A stretch of DNA of 64,000 nucleotides. It comes from CALFVT01 sp964513675. GTDB lineage: Bacteria; Pseudomonadota; Alphaproteobacteria; Caulobacterales; Maricaulaceae. The notes below the pieces were generated by a model that had not been told where the DNA came from, searched no databases, and saw only the letters and a list, made by a program, of their open reading frames with translations. The stretch spans positions 1-64,000 of the forward strand of contig CAZEOD010000004.1 in NCBI GenBank assembly GCA_964513675.1, read 5' to 3'. The translations under genes were made by a program, and so were the position numbers. Position 1 is the first letter of the stretch. Every line of letters starts with the position of its first letter. Positions 47,001-56,850 of this stretch are shown piece by piece.

Positions 47001-50000
47001 TTGATACGACAGAGGGCGGCCCGGCGCAGGGGAATACAGCTGTGGGCGCAAATCCAGAGTTAGCCTCTCCAGCCCCGTCAAATGACCCAAGCGTCACGCC
47101 AAATGAAACGGGCGACGTGAACCCAACACCGCTCAGCATTATTGATACAGATGGTGATGGTGCGCCCGATAATTTTGAAAGCGATAGCGAAGACCGCGAC
47201 GGCGATGGCATCCCAGATAGCGAAGATTATGACCCGACAGGCTATTTCTATTGTGAAGAAAATGGCACGATCCTAACGGGCGGCGGTATTACGGTCACAG
47301 GCCCGAATGGCTCAAACAGCTCTATCGGGACAGCGAATAATATTGTGATCTTGGAAGATGGCTCTGATGGGTTCTATCAGTTCTATGTCACGGCACCGGG
47401 TGAATATAGGCTCACGCCAACTTATCCTGTTAGCGGCGTCGCCAGCACATCGCGCCTTCCAAATAGTGACGCCCTAGATGTGACGGATCTTCTGCCAGAT
47501 AATCCGGCGACAATCGGTAGCACAGAACTGGGTGACACAGGGCAGCTTGCTGATTTCACAGCTGATAGCAATTCACCGTTCTATACGAGCTTTATCTTTG
47601 AAGAGGGTGATCCTGCGGTTTTTGCTAATAACTTCCCATTACAGCATTGCGGTGAACCGGCTGTTGAGCTGACGAAAGAGACTGTTGGTGATGTTGAGCT
47701 AACAGCGGATGGCCGTCAGCAAGTAAGCTATAATTTCACGATTGAGAACACAGGTGAAACGCTGATTGAAAATGTCCAAGTCACAGATAATCTTGGTGAT
47801 GTTTTCGGCGCAGGCAATGTTGACGTTGTCAGTTTGGCACTGGCTGAACAGCCAAGCGGTTTCACGGCCAATGTAAATATGGCTTATAACGGCGTTACCA
47901 CGCTGGATATGCTGACCGATGGTGGACGCTTGCAATCGGGTGAGCGCGTAACGCTTAACCTTGTCATTATTGCCGCGCCTGAAACGGACGGCGAAGCGGT
48001 GAATATCGCGGTTCTCTCCGCGTCTGAACCGCTTAACGGCGGCCCATTGACGGATAACGGCTCTGCGGCCGTTGAGCTGCAAGCTCTGTCTGACCCAAGC
48101 TTTGTTCGCGTTGCAAAACGCGCGCAGCCGCGGACTGTGCAGATCGGCGATCCGGTGCTTTACACAATTGATGTGACCAATGATAGCGGATCGACCATGA
48201 CTGATCTGCGGATTACAGACCGTATTCCGCTCGGCTTTGCCTATATTCCCGGCACCGCCGTGATTTCTGATGCCTCTGTTAGCGCGCCGATAGAGCCGCT
48301 TGTCACGGGACGTGGATTCCTAAATTGGGATATCTCGCAAACAGCTGAAGCCCCGCTTGACACGCTTGCGGCAGGCGAAACCTTATCCGTGAGCTTACGC
48401 CTCTTGGCAGGGCCAAATGTTGAATTTGGCGCTCATGAGAACCAAGCCTTTGCTGAAAGTCTTCGCACAGGTGAACGCTCTGAAGTGGCGAGCGCTATTG
48501 TTGATTACATTCCTGAACCTAGCTTTGACTGTACGCCTATCTTGGGCCGCGTCTATGATGATGTGAACCATAATGGCTATCCCGATGACGGTGAGCCAGG
48601 CTTGCCGGCTGTACGTCTTGTGACGGTGAATGGTGATATTATCACAACGGATCAATATGGCCGTTACCATATCCCATGTGCAGCGATTGCAGATCGTGAA
48701 CGCGGATCGAACTTCTTGCTAAAAGCTGATGCGCGTACATTGCCGCTCGGCTATCATCTGACGTCGGAAAACCCGCGCGTTGTTCGTGTGACACGCGGTA
48801 AATTCGTGAAAATGAATTTCGGCGCCGCGCATCGTCCTAAGCTTCGTCTTGACCTTTTTGCCGCTGATTTCGGTGATGAGATTGGGTTAATGGAGCCCCA
48901 AGCAGCCGCGCGCGTGAAAACGCTATTAGCTGCAGCAAAGGGCGCCGATCGGGCCTTGATTATTTATCATGCCGATGATCTGGAACATGTTGATAACGCG
49001 CAAGCCAAGCTGAAGATTGGTCTTGAGGTTGTTAAATCTCTGGCGCCGAAACAGTTCAAAGACATCGCGCTCGAAGCAAGTTGGGGGGATGCGGCAGAAT
49101 TTACACCGCCGAACCTAGAGGCTACTGAGAACCTATTGATCGGCAGTCTTTATGATCGTCCGGCTGTGGACGGCCCTCAAAGCTTATTGCGTGACCGTGT
49201 CGCCTTTACGCAAAGCCGTGGTGGTGCGCTATCGCGTCTTGAAGATAATGACGAAATTTATGACAATCGCGGCGCCTTTAACGGCAGTGATAATGATGAG
49301 CGCTTTAGTAATACGGGCGACGGCGGCCTTCGTGGTCAGCGCGGATCTGCGCCTTTAGCTTCCGATAATCGCGGGCAAAATAGCTCGCCATTAATTGGAC
49401 GCCGTGACCAAGGCGAGGCCGAAACGCCGCGTCCGGGACGTCTCATGCGCTGGGTCGGCTGGGGTGAAAAAACCACAAGCTACGCCGAAGGTCTTGAGAT
49501 CGAAACAACGGTTGATGCGCTTAACCCTGTGAAGCGTCTGAATGCGCAGGCCAATGTCGTTAGCGATATTAATGGCCGTGATGTTCGGGTTGAAACCTAT
49601 AGCAATTATAAGGCTTTCATTACCCGCCTTGAGCTTCGCCTCTTCCCTGAAGGTCGTTCTGTGCGCAGTGAGCCTGCGGCGATTATTCCGGTCTCGGGCC
49701 GCTATGGTCAATTGCCTGTCAGCGCTTATATGTCCGGTGAATATAGCTATGTGCTGCGGGCTTATGGGGCGTCGGGTGACTTTGACGAAACGGCGAAAAA
49801 ACCTCTCGTCATTGGCGATGCGGAGTATGATCTGACGGGCGATGAGTGGGCATATCAAGCCAGCACAGCCTTTGGCCAAAATACGCTCCTAAAAGATAAT
49901 ATCCGTGTTCGCGGCGGCGCTGTGCGTGTCTATGGCCGCAATGTTCCCGGCGAGAGCGTCTCTGTTATGGGGCAAAATATAGCGGTTGATCCGCAAGGGC

Positions 50001-52726
50001 TCTTTATCGCAGAGCAGCTTTTACCGGCGGGTAAGCAGTCTGTAGAGGTTCGCATTGCCGGCTTAAATGGCGGCGAGCAGCGTATTCTGCGCAGCGTCGA
50101 TGTTAAAGCGCGTGATACATTCTATGCCGCGCAAATCGAAGCGACCATTGGTGAGCAGGCGACGGCTGACGGCGATAACTTTGAGCAAGGCCGTGTGGCA
50201 TTTTATGTCCGCTCGCGTCTAAATGACCGCTGGTCTGTGACGGCGACAGCCGATACGGGCGAGGCGGATATAGGCAATCTTCTGAGTGGTCTTGATGATA
50301 AAGACCTCGGGCAACTTCTCCGCCGTCTTGATCCGGATCGGTTCTACCCGACTTATGGTGATGACAGCACGATCGAGCAAGATGCACCGACCTCTGGCCG
50401 TTTCTATGCCCGTATTGAGCGTGATGATGATTATGCCCTTTGGGGTAATTATCAGACCAATTTCAATGATACTGAATTTGCCCGTGTTCAGCGCACGCTT
50501 TATGGGGCTAAATTCCATTGGGATGAAAATGGCAATACAACTAAATTTGGGGATGACCGCACCCGCGTCACGGCCTTTATTGCCGAGGGCGGAACACGTC
50601 AGGGCCGCGATGAATTTCGCGGCACAGGCGGCTCGGTTTATTATCTCCGCCAAGGTGATATCTCCATCGGTTCTGAAATCCTGCGTCTTCAAACACGCGA
50701 TAGTGTCTCGGGTCTTGTGATTGAAAACCGGCGTCTTGTTTACGGAACGGATTATGATCTCGACTTTATCCAAGGCCGGATAATCCTGAACCAACCGCTT
50801 GGTAGTACAGGCGATGACGGACGTTTATTCCGCGATGGCTCGCAAGGCGGTAATCAGCAAATTCTTGTCGTTGATTATGAGTTCTCGCCTGTGATCGGCA
50901 GTGATGACGGTGCAGCCGTTTACGGTGCGCGCGGCGCTCGCTGGTTTGGCGATCACGTCAAGATTGGCGCGACCTATAACCATGATACGGACGGCGGCGA
51001 GGAGTCTGATCTCTTTGCGCTCGACCTGACGCTGCAATATGCGGCTGGGACGTATATCAAAGGCGAAGTGGCCCGATCTGAGGGACAAGGCGTTGAAACC
51101 TTCCGCTCTATTGACGGCGGCTTTACCTTTAATCCGCAAGATCGCGGCGGGATTAACCCTGAGCGTGCAGCCGACGCCTATGCCGTTGAAGCGGCGGTTG
51201 ATTTCTCTGAAATCAAAGGGTTTAACCTGACCGGTAATTCCTATGGATATTGGCGCAAACGCGATGCAGGCTTTGCCGGTTTCGCAGAAAGCACTAATCA
51301 GGCGATTGAGCAATTTGGCGGCGGATTAACCCTAGCCTTATCACCGCGCCTCAGTATTTCAGCGCGGGCTGATATTACAGATGAGCGGACAACAGGCACG
51401 AATAGCTTTGCCGAAGGCCGTGCAGATTATCAGCTCGGCGAAAGACTTGCGGCCTCTATTGGTCTGTCCTTTACCGATGATGCGCGGGGCAATGCCGGAA
51501 CATCTATTGGTGGGCGTGTTGATTATAAACTTAATGATGACAATAAGATCTATGCCTTTGGCCAAGTCGGTCTTGAGGGTCAAAATACCCGTACAACTGA
51601 CCGTATTGGCGCGGGGGCAGAGGTTCGGCTCAGCAAGCATATCTACGGCGGCGGGGAAATTTCCACCGGCGAAGATGGCCTTGGAGCCCGAGCAAGCCTG
51701 CGCTATCAATATGAGGACGGCGATGAGTTCTATGTCGCTTATGATCTGCCGTTACGGGCGCGTCCAACGGCGAACCTTGGCACCTTTAATCTCGGCGCGC
51801 GCCGCCGATACGGAGATGCTTTGTCTGTCTTTGGCGAAGAACGCCTACAGTTTAATGACCGGGGCCTCAATGGTATCACCCATGCATATGGTGTGGATTA
51901 TAAGCCGGGGAATTGGAACTTTGGCCTGACGGCTGAAACGGGACGTGTGGATGATCTTGACCGCGATGCGTTCTCGGCCACTGTCGGCTTTGCCAGTGAG
52001 CGCCTGAAAGCGGGCCTCACAGGTGAGTGGCGCAGCGACGAAAATGTCGATACGGCAGATACACGCCGGACATGGCTCTTGCGCTCTAGCGCGCTATACC
52101 AAGCTTCGGAAGAGCTACGTTTACAAGGTAAGTTTAATCTGGCGGTGTCAGATCAATCGCGCCCAGATGTTGCTCTTGGCCCGCAAAGCTTTAACGAAGC
52201 CGAGTTCCGCGAAGCCTCTCTATCGGCTGCCTACCGCCCGATCTGGGATGACCGGTTTAACCTCATTGGTAAGCTTGTGTGGCTAGAAGATCTCTCGCCA
52301 ACCTCGCAGCGCTTTAATGGCGAGACGCTTAATTATCGCCAGAAAAGCCAAATTGCGTCGATTGATGCGGCCTATGATCTCTCGCCGAAATGGACGCTAG
52401 GCGGTAAATATGCTTATCGCTCTGGCTCTGTGACGTCGAACCGTGAGAGCCTCGACTTTACAAACTCTGAAGCGCAGCTCGGCGTGATCCGTTTGGATTA
52501 CCACCTCACCAACCGCTGGGATGCGCTTGTTGAAGGCCGTTATCTGGATATTGGTAATGGTGTCACCTCGCGCATGGGGGGACAAGTCGGTGTCTTCCGC
52601 CATCTTAATGACAATGCTAAGATTGGCCTTGGCCTGACTTACGGCGGCATTGAAGAGCAATATCTAGCGGTGGTTGGCCGTGAGGAAGATATTGGCTGGT
52701 ATTTCAATGTCATTGGTAAATTCTAG
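32007..52726 (+). CDS. Giant DUF11-repeat outer-membrane surface protein, about 6,854 residues
   Basis: One gene, apparently split by 100 N at 45886-45985. ATG 32007 has GGTGG upstream and encodes a signal peptide ending VPAMA. Residues to about 244 form a unique domain with several Cys; 245 to about 4845 carry 42 DUF11-like repeats; a partial DUF11 unit and an Asp-rich DxDGDG linker (47144-47242, thrombospondin-3/dockerin-like) follow; then two more DUF11-like domains, an SdrD_B/carboxypeptidase-regulatory-like domain (48530-48840), an OmpA-like stretch (weak) and, from about 50100, amphipathic strands of an outer-membrane barrel ending WYFNVIGKF with terminal Phe, the BAM signal. Dropping the N and one copy of the duplicated 55 bases leaves 20,565 bases, divisible by three with no stop. 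Probably a surface-anchored stalk or adhesin; function is inferred. Confidence 0.88.
45831..46040. repeat. Identical 55-base ends on both sides of the gap
   Basis: Bases 45831-45885, left of the N run, and 45986-46040, right of it, are identical over all 55 positions (both begin GCGAGTGACGGCAAT and end GACGCGCGCG). This is the expected outcome when an assembler with k of 55 breaks at a repeated word. If it is a direct overlap, the join reads VDARALPALEIVKTS and matches the normal unit boundary. Confidence 0.95.
45886..45985. other. Assembly gap, 100 N, within the giant gene
   Basis: One hundred placeholder bases between units 40 and 41 of the repeat array. Its true content is either nothing (overlap) or one or more whole repeat units collapsed by the assembler. 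Confidence 0.99.
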
Positions 52727-52813
52727 GGGCTGGATTTTAGCACGGATTTACACAGGTCGGACGGTGCAAAAACCGGGCCAATTAAGAGCTAGGTCAAACT
52801 GGCGCTTAATATT

Positions 52814-52845
52814 AAAAAAGGCGGATCACATGATCCGCCTTTTAT
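52814..52845. terminator. Bidirectional terminator between giant gene and lptB
   Basis: AAAAGGCGGATCA (52816-52828) pairs perfectly with TGATCCGCCTTTT (52831-52843) around a two-base centre, with A-rich and T-rich ends (TTTTATTTTTG). It lies about 90 bases after the giant gene and 25 bases before the lptB stop, so it serves both convergent transcripts. Confidence 0.9.
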
Positions 52846-52868
52846 TTTTGTAAAAATAGAGAAATTAA

Positions 52869-53624
52869 TTACGCGTATTTTTCCCCAAGATAAACGCGGC
52901 GCACATCTTTATTCGCGCGGATTTCCTCTGGCGTGCCCTCAAATAAAGCTTCACCTTGGAAGAGGATAGAGGCGCGGTCAACGATATCCAGCGTTTCGCG
53001 CACACGGTGATCGGTAATTAAAATGCCAATACCGCGTTTTTTCAGATATAAAATAAGCTCTGAAATATCGGCAATCGCGATGGGGTCAATCCCAGTAAAG
53101 GGCTCATCAAGCAGGATAAAATTTGGACGCGAGGCCAGCGCGCGGGCAATCTCAACGCGGCGTCGCTCCCCGCCCGATAGTGCCAGCGCTGGGCTTTTCT
53201 TGATATGGCCAATGTTCAGCTCATCAAGAAGGGCGTCAACATTATCATTCCACTTGGAGCGGTCTTTCTCCGTCAGCTGCACAACGGCGCGGATGTTTTC
53301 TTCAACCGTCAGGCCGCGAAAAATACTTTGTTCCTGCGGCAAATAGCCAACGCCGAGACGAGCGCGCTGATACATAGGAAGCTTGGTAATGTCTTCGCCG
53401 TCAAGTGTAATCAGGCCGCGGTCAGCCTCAATTAGGCCCATAATCATGTAAAAACTGGTCGTTTTACCAGCGCCGTTCGGCCCCATAAGCGCGACAACTT
53501 CACCGCGCTGAACCGTTAGAGTAATGTCTTTGACAACCACACGGCCCCGATAAGCCTTGCCAATTTTATTGGCAGCAAGGCCCGTTTTAGGAATGTCGAA
53601 ATCAGCCGATGCGGTATTAGCCAT
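52869..53624 (-). CDS. lptB: LPS export ABC ATPase LptB
   Basis: 251 residues with Walker A GPNGAGKTT, the Q-loop PQEQSIFRGLTVEENI, signature LSGGERRRVEIARAL, Walker B FILLDEPFTGIDP and the switch His in ITDHRVRET. The residues after the signature match LptB. The first 17 residues are an extension beyond E. coli LptB. The ATPase drives extraction of LPS from the inner membrane with LptF/LptG (not in the window). It is the third gene of a minus-strand lptC-lptA-lptB unit. Confidence 0.96.
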   Translation of the reverse strand: MANTASADFDIPKTGLAANKIGKAYRGRVVVKDITLTVQRGEVVALMGPNGAGKTTSFYMIMGLIEADRGLITLDGEDITKLPMYQRARLGVGYLPQEQSIFRGLTVEENIRAVVQLTEKDRSKWNDNVDALLDELNIGHIKKSPALALSGGERRRVEIARALASRPNFILLDEPFTGIDPIAIADISELILYLKKRGIGILITDHRVRETLDIVDRASILFQGEALFEGTPEEIRANKDVRRVYLGEKYA

Positions 53625-53657
53625 GATATGTCCTTGGCGTCAGATGTTGACTTTGGA

Positions 53658-54191
53658 TTAGAGGGTATTCGTATTGCCGTTATTTTTAAGCAAGATGTTG
53701 ACCCGCCCTTTAGATCCGCAGCGGCGACCTTGGCAACTGCCAAGCACTTTTGCAGTCCCGTTCGTCAGATCATAAACGAGCTTATCGCCTGTGACGACAT
53801 TTCCGTCGCCTTGAAGCAGGACAACATTGCCTGTCACAGTGAATGTTTCGGTCGATTTCAAATAAACCCCTTTATCGCCGCGAACTTCTTGTTCTGGCGT
53901 GAGGTAGAAGAAATTACCAATCGCTTCGATTTTATTGGCACCGCCAATGGCATTGGCTCCGCTTGCCGCGCTATTGGGGGTGTGCACGCGCATTTGATCG
54001 GAGAGGATACGTACCTCGCCTTGGCGAACATCGACTTGCCCTGAAAAAATCGTTACATCTGGTCGGTAATCAACACTATCGGATGATCCGCTGACGGGCG
54101 CGTTTGAATCCGCAGAGAATTGCGCCGAGGCCAGAGGCGACAATGTAAGCATCGCCAAAACAGCGATCCCAGCCTTAAAAGATTTTATCAT
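53658..54191 (-). CDS. lptA: LPS transport periplasmic bridge protein LptA
   Basis: 177 residues from ATG 54191, with GGTGG five bases upstream; the longer frame to 54257 is excluded by overlap with lptC. Signal peptide ends near ASAQF. The OstA-fold strands are VTIFSGQVDVRQGEVRILSDQMRV, then NKIEAIGNFFYLTPEQEVRGDKGVYLKS and TVTGNVVLLQGDGNVVTGDKLVYDL. Near the end CQGRRCG resembles the end of the neighbouring LptC (CKGDKCG). LptA forms the periplasmic bridge that carries LPS to LptD. It lies ten bases after lptC. Confidence 0.94.
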   Translation of the reverse strand: MIKSFKAGIAVLAMLTLSPLASAQFSADSNAPVSGSSDSVDYRPDVTIFSGQVDVRQGEVRILSDQMRVHTPNSAASGANAIGGANKIEAIGNFFYLTPEQEVRGDKGVYLKSTETFTVTGNVVLLQGDGNVVTGDKLVYDLTNGTAKVLGSCQGRRCGSKGRVNILLKNNGNTNTL

Positions 54192-54201
54192 GATCCCACC
54201 T

Positions 54202-55305
54202 TTATTGACGCGCGAGCGTGAAGTTGATTTTTCCACATTTATCCCCTTTGCAATCATTTTTAAACCGGGCTCGCTTGCTTTCTAAATCATAAAACAAGCT
54301 ATCGCTTTCGACGAAATTCCCGCCGGGTTGTTTTAGTCTTACATTCCCGAAAACGTCAATTTGCTTTTCAGTGCGTTTATAGACGCCGCGATCACCTGTC
54401 ACGGTGTTTTGCGGGGCGGTATAAGAAAAATTCCCCTCTGCAACAATGCGGTTAATCTCGCCAACCTTTAAGGCCGTTCGGCTGTTAGAGGTCACATCAC
54501 GGTAAATCGTCATTTTATCGGCGGTGATGACCGTCTCATTTTGGCTGACAATGACATTGCCTGTTAGGATGGTTGTGCCGCCGCGGTATGTCGCCTCTTG
54601 GGCTTTGACGTCAATAATACCCGCCGCGCCAAATTCGATATCTTCGGTGGCCTCTTCAGAATTTTCATTAATCAGCTGCGCTGTCATGCCGTCTTTGAAT
54701 TTAAACGTCTTATAATTTTCAAATATGTCATAAGTCTCGCCCGTGATAACGCCGAAACTGCCGTCGCATTTGATCGATTCGTCGCCTTCCAGCCGGTTTT
54801 CGACGGTGAAAATGCGGGCATGTGATGTGACGCAGTGATTGCCGTCATCCGTTGTCAGATCGACATCTGTGCGCAGGTCCAAAACTTGCGTGACATCATT
54901 ATATATGCCTTTTTTCGCGAGGACTAAGGATGTATCCGCTCCGGCTTCGCGGAAAAATTCTAATCGCGGGCCTTCCAGCTCAATCTCATTGGCCGCGCTA
55001 TTCAGGCGAACGGCTTGATCCGCTGTCAACTTATAGGGCAGGCCATCACCCGTGCGGCCTGTAAACCGAGGATTGCCCATACGCGCGCTTTCGGTCGGGT
55101 TGATGTCTTGCAGCTCAACCGCGCTGCGCTGGGTGAAATTCCAGACAACAATCAGCGCGGCTATGATGGAAATGACGATTAATATTCGCCGAATAAGCTT
55201 GATCCGCGCCGAATGACGACGCGCCGCATCAAGCGTTAAAGTCCGCTTAGGCTCCCAAAGGCCTAAAGCCTCACTCGTGGAATGAGATGTGGGTGTCGAC
55301 GTCAT
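54202..55305 (-). CDS. lptC: LptC with additional C-terminal LptA-like domain
   Basis: 367 residues, nearly twice the roughly 190 of E. coli LptC. A basic cytosolic N-terminus is followed by one membrane helix (about 38-60) and the LptC fold: PRFTGRTGDGLPYKLTADQAV, LRTDVDLTTDDGNHCVTS. From about residue 228 a second OstA/LptA-like domain starts: GGTTILTGNVIVSQNETVITADKMTIY, NRIVAEGNFSYTAPQNTVTGDRGVYKR and VRLKQPGGNFVESDSLFYDL, which parallels the downstream LptA segment by segment, including the CxGxxCG end. LptC links LptBFG to the LptA bridge; here one extra jelly-roll segment would be built in covalently. The fusion reading rests on visual alignment. Confidence 0.9.
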   Translation of the reverse strand: MTSTPTSHSTSEALGLWEPKRTLTLDAARRHSARIKLIRRILIVISIIAALIVVWNFTQRSAVELQDINPTESARMGNPRFTGRTGDGLPYKLTADQAVRLNSAANEIELEGPRLEFFREAGADTSLVLAKKGIYNDVTQVLDLRTDVDLTTDDGNHCVTSHARIFTVENRLEGDESIKCDGSFGVITGETYDIFENYKTFKFKDGMTAQLINENSEEATEDIEFGAAGIIDVKAQEATYRGGTTILTGNVIVSQNETVITADKMTIYRDVTSNSRTALKVGEINRIVAEGNFSYTAPQNTVTGDRGVYKRTEKQIDVFGNVRLKQPGGNFVESDSLFYDLESKRARFKNDCKGDKCGKINFTLARQ

Positions 55306-55394
55306 GAGACAGGTCTATAAGCCAGTTGCGCGTGGTTTGCGATAGAGAATTTCATATTGAGCGCCTATATAAACGGCTTTTAATATAAAGGCGC

Positions 55395-56024
55395 TTAGCT
55401 TTGACGCCGTAAATTATGCGAAAATATATCAATATCATGCCAACCGCCGAGGTCTAGCTCTGCGCGGGCGGGTAGAAAGTCGAAACAGGCCTTGGCTAAA
55501 TCCATGCGGTTTTCGCGGATAAGGCGGGCATTTAAAATCATTTGAATGCGGTGCAGATAAAGCACATCAGAGGCGGCGTAATTAAGCTGCGCTTCGGTGA
55601 GTTCTTCACTGGCCCAATCAGAGCTTTGTTGTTGTTTTGAAATATCAACGCCGAGCAGCTCTTTACATACATCTTTTAGCCCGTGGCGGTCTGTATAGGT
55701 GCGCACAAGTCCGCTGGCGACCTTGGTGCAAAAAACCGGCGTCGGCGCAATGCCAAGATCACGTTTGATAATCGCAACATCAAAACGGGCAAAATGAAAG
55801 ATTTTTTCAATCGTTTGATCCGCCATTAAAGCCTTTAAATTGGGGCAATCAAATGTGCCTCTATTGACTTGCACAATATGGGCATTGCCGTCACCTGATG
55901 AGAGCTGCACGAGGCATAATTTATCCCGAACGAGCGAAAGCCCTTGCGTTTCAGTGTCAATGGCGACGGAGCCTGTGAATTTTACATCATCGGGCAGGTC
56001 ATTTTTATGTAAATATACGGTCAT
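55395..56024 (-). CDS. nrnC: NrnC-type short-RNA exonuclease (RNase D family)
   Basis: 209 residues of a DEDDy exonuclease domain without the HRDC domains of E. coli RNase D. The motifs are VAIDTETQGLSL (DxE), IFHFARFDVAII and YAASDVLYLHR, with KQQQSSDWAS between. Length and spacing match NrnC of Bartonella and Caulobacter, which degrades dinucleotides, such as the pGpG product of c-di-GMP breakdown, and replaces Orn in Alphaproteobacteria. It lies 89 bases upstream of lptC on the same strand, the usual alphaproteobacterial order. Confidence 0.92.
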   Translation of the reverse strand: MTVYLHKNDLPDDVKFTGSVAIDTETQGLSLVRDKLCLVQLSSGDGNAHIVQVNRGTFDCPNLKALMADQTIEKIFHFARFDVAIIKRDLGIAPTPVFCTKVASGLVRTYTDRHGLKDVCKELLGVDISKQQQSSDWASEELTEAQLNYAASDVLYLHRIQMILNARLIRENRMDLAKACFDFLPARAELDLGGWHDIDIFSHNLRRQS

Positions 56025-56223
56025 AACTGTCCCTAACGCCTAGATTTTTAAATAACAATGGCTGATTTTAGGCGGCGCGTTATTCATCTGTGTGATAAGC
56101 AGGGCTATGGCGTTAAATGATCCGCGAAAACACCTCTGGTGAACGGCGCAAGCTGAGCCTAGCTTTTGCGCGCCGTGAAAGATAAACAGCCGCAGCAAAG
56201 CGCTGCAAAAAAGGAGACCGCGC

Positions 56224-56850
56224 GTGAGCAAAGCGCTATTAGAGACAGGCTATGAGACAGCTAGCGAATTTACAGCGGCTTATGACGCGCAATTTGGCGG
56301 CGCGCCCGAATCTAAGTCCGCGCCGCCGCTTTATATCGACTGGATTGAAACGCCTTTAGGGCGAATGATATCTATTGCGGATGGGCAGTCATTATATTTA
56401 TTAGAATTTACGAACCGAAAAAATATGGCGGGGCAAATATCGCGGCTTATGCGTTATTATAGCCGCCCGATTATGGCGGGAGCTACCGCGATATCTGATC
56501 TCATTCGGCAAGAGCTATCGCTCTATTTTGCCGGCGAATTAACGGCATTTCAAACGCCGCTGTCTTTGACCGGCACAGAGTTTCAGTCGCGCGTTTGGCA
56601 GGCGCTGCGGGATATTCCTTATGGGCAGACCTGCTCTTATGCCAAGCTCGCGCAGGTGATTGGCTCTGAAAAAGCGGTGCGGGCTGTGGCCAGTTCCAAT
56701 GCCAGAAACGCTTTGGCGATTATTGTGCCATGTCATCGCGTGATTGGTAAAAATGGTAAAATGACAGGTTATGCGGGGGGAGTTGAGCGCAAAGAAACCC
56801 TATTGCGTCTTGAAGGCGCGCTTAATGCGCTTAACGGGCCTCTTGGGTGA
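56224..56850 (+). CDS. ogt: Methylated-DNA cysteine methyltransferase (Ogt/Ada C-terminal type)
   Basis: 208 residues from a GTG start with AGGAG eight bases upstream. The alkyl-acceptor motif IIVPCHRVIGKNG is intact, and QSRVWQALRDIPYGQTCSYAKLAQ forms the DNA-binding helix-turn-helix with its Arg finger (AVASSNARNALA). The enzyme removes methyl groups from O6-methylguanine and O4-methylthymine in a suicide reaction. The first 28 residues (LLETGYETASEFTAAYDAQFGGAP) look like the last helices of an AraC-type domain, as in Ada-like fusions; the rest of that domain is absent here, with in-frame stops at 56140 and 56176. The 3' end overlaps the convergent ccmG by 20 bases. Confidence 0.9.
   Translation: MSKALLETGYETASEFTAAYDAQFGGAPESKSAPPLYIDWIETPLGRMISIADGQSLYLLEFTNRKNMAGQISRLMRYYSRPIMAGATAISDLIRQELSLYFAGELTAFQTPLSLTGTEFQSRVWQALRDIPYGQTCSYAKLAQVIGSEKAVRAVASSNARNALAIIVPCHRVIGKNGKMTGYAGGVERKETLLRLEGALNALNGPLG

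Noticed and set aside
46061..52726. A separate 2,221-residue gene starting at 46061
   Set aside because: Its GTG start lies in the middle of a DUF11 unit, with no signal peptide or ribosome site; the 55-base overlap joins it to the upstream frame.
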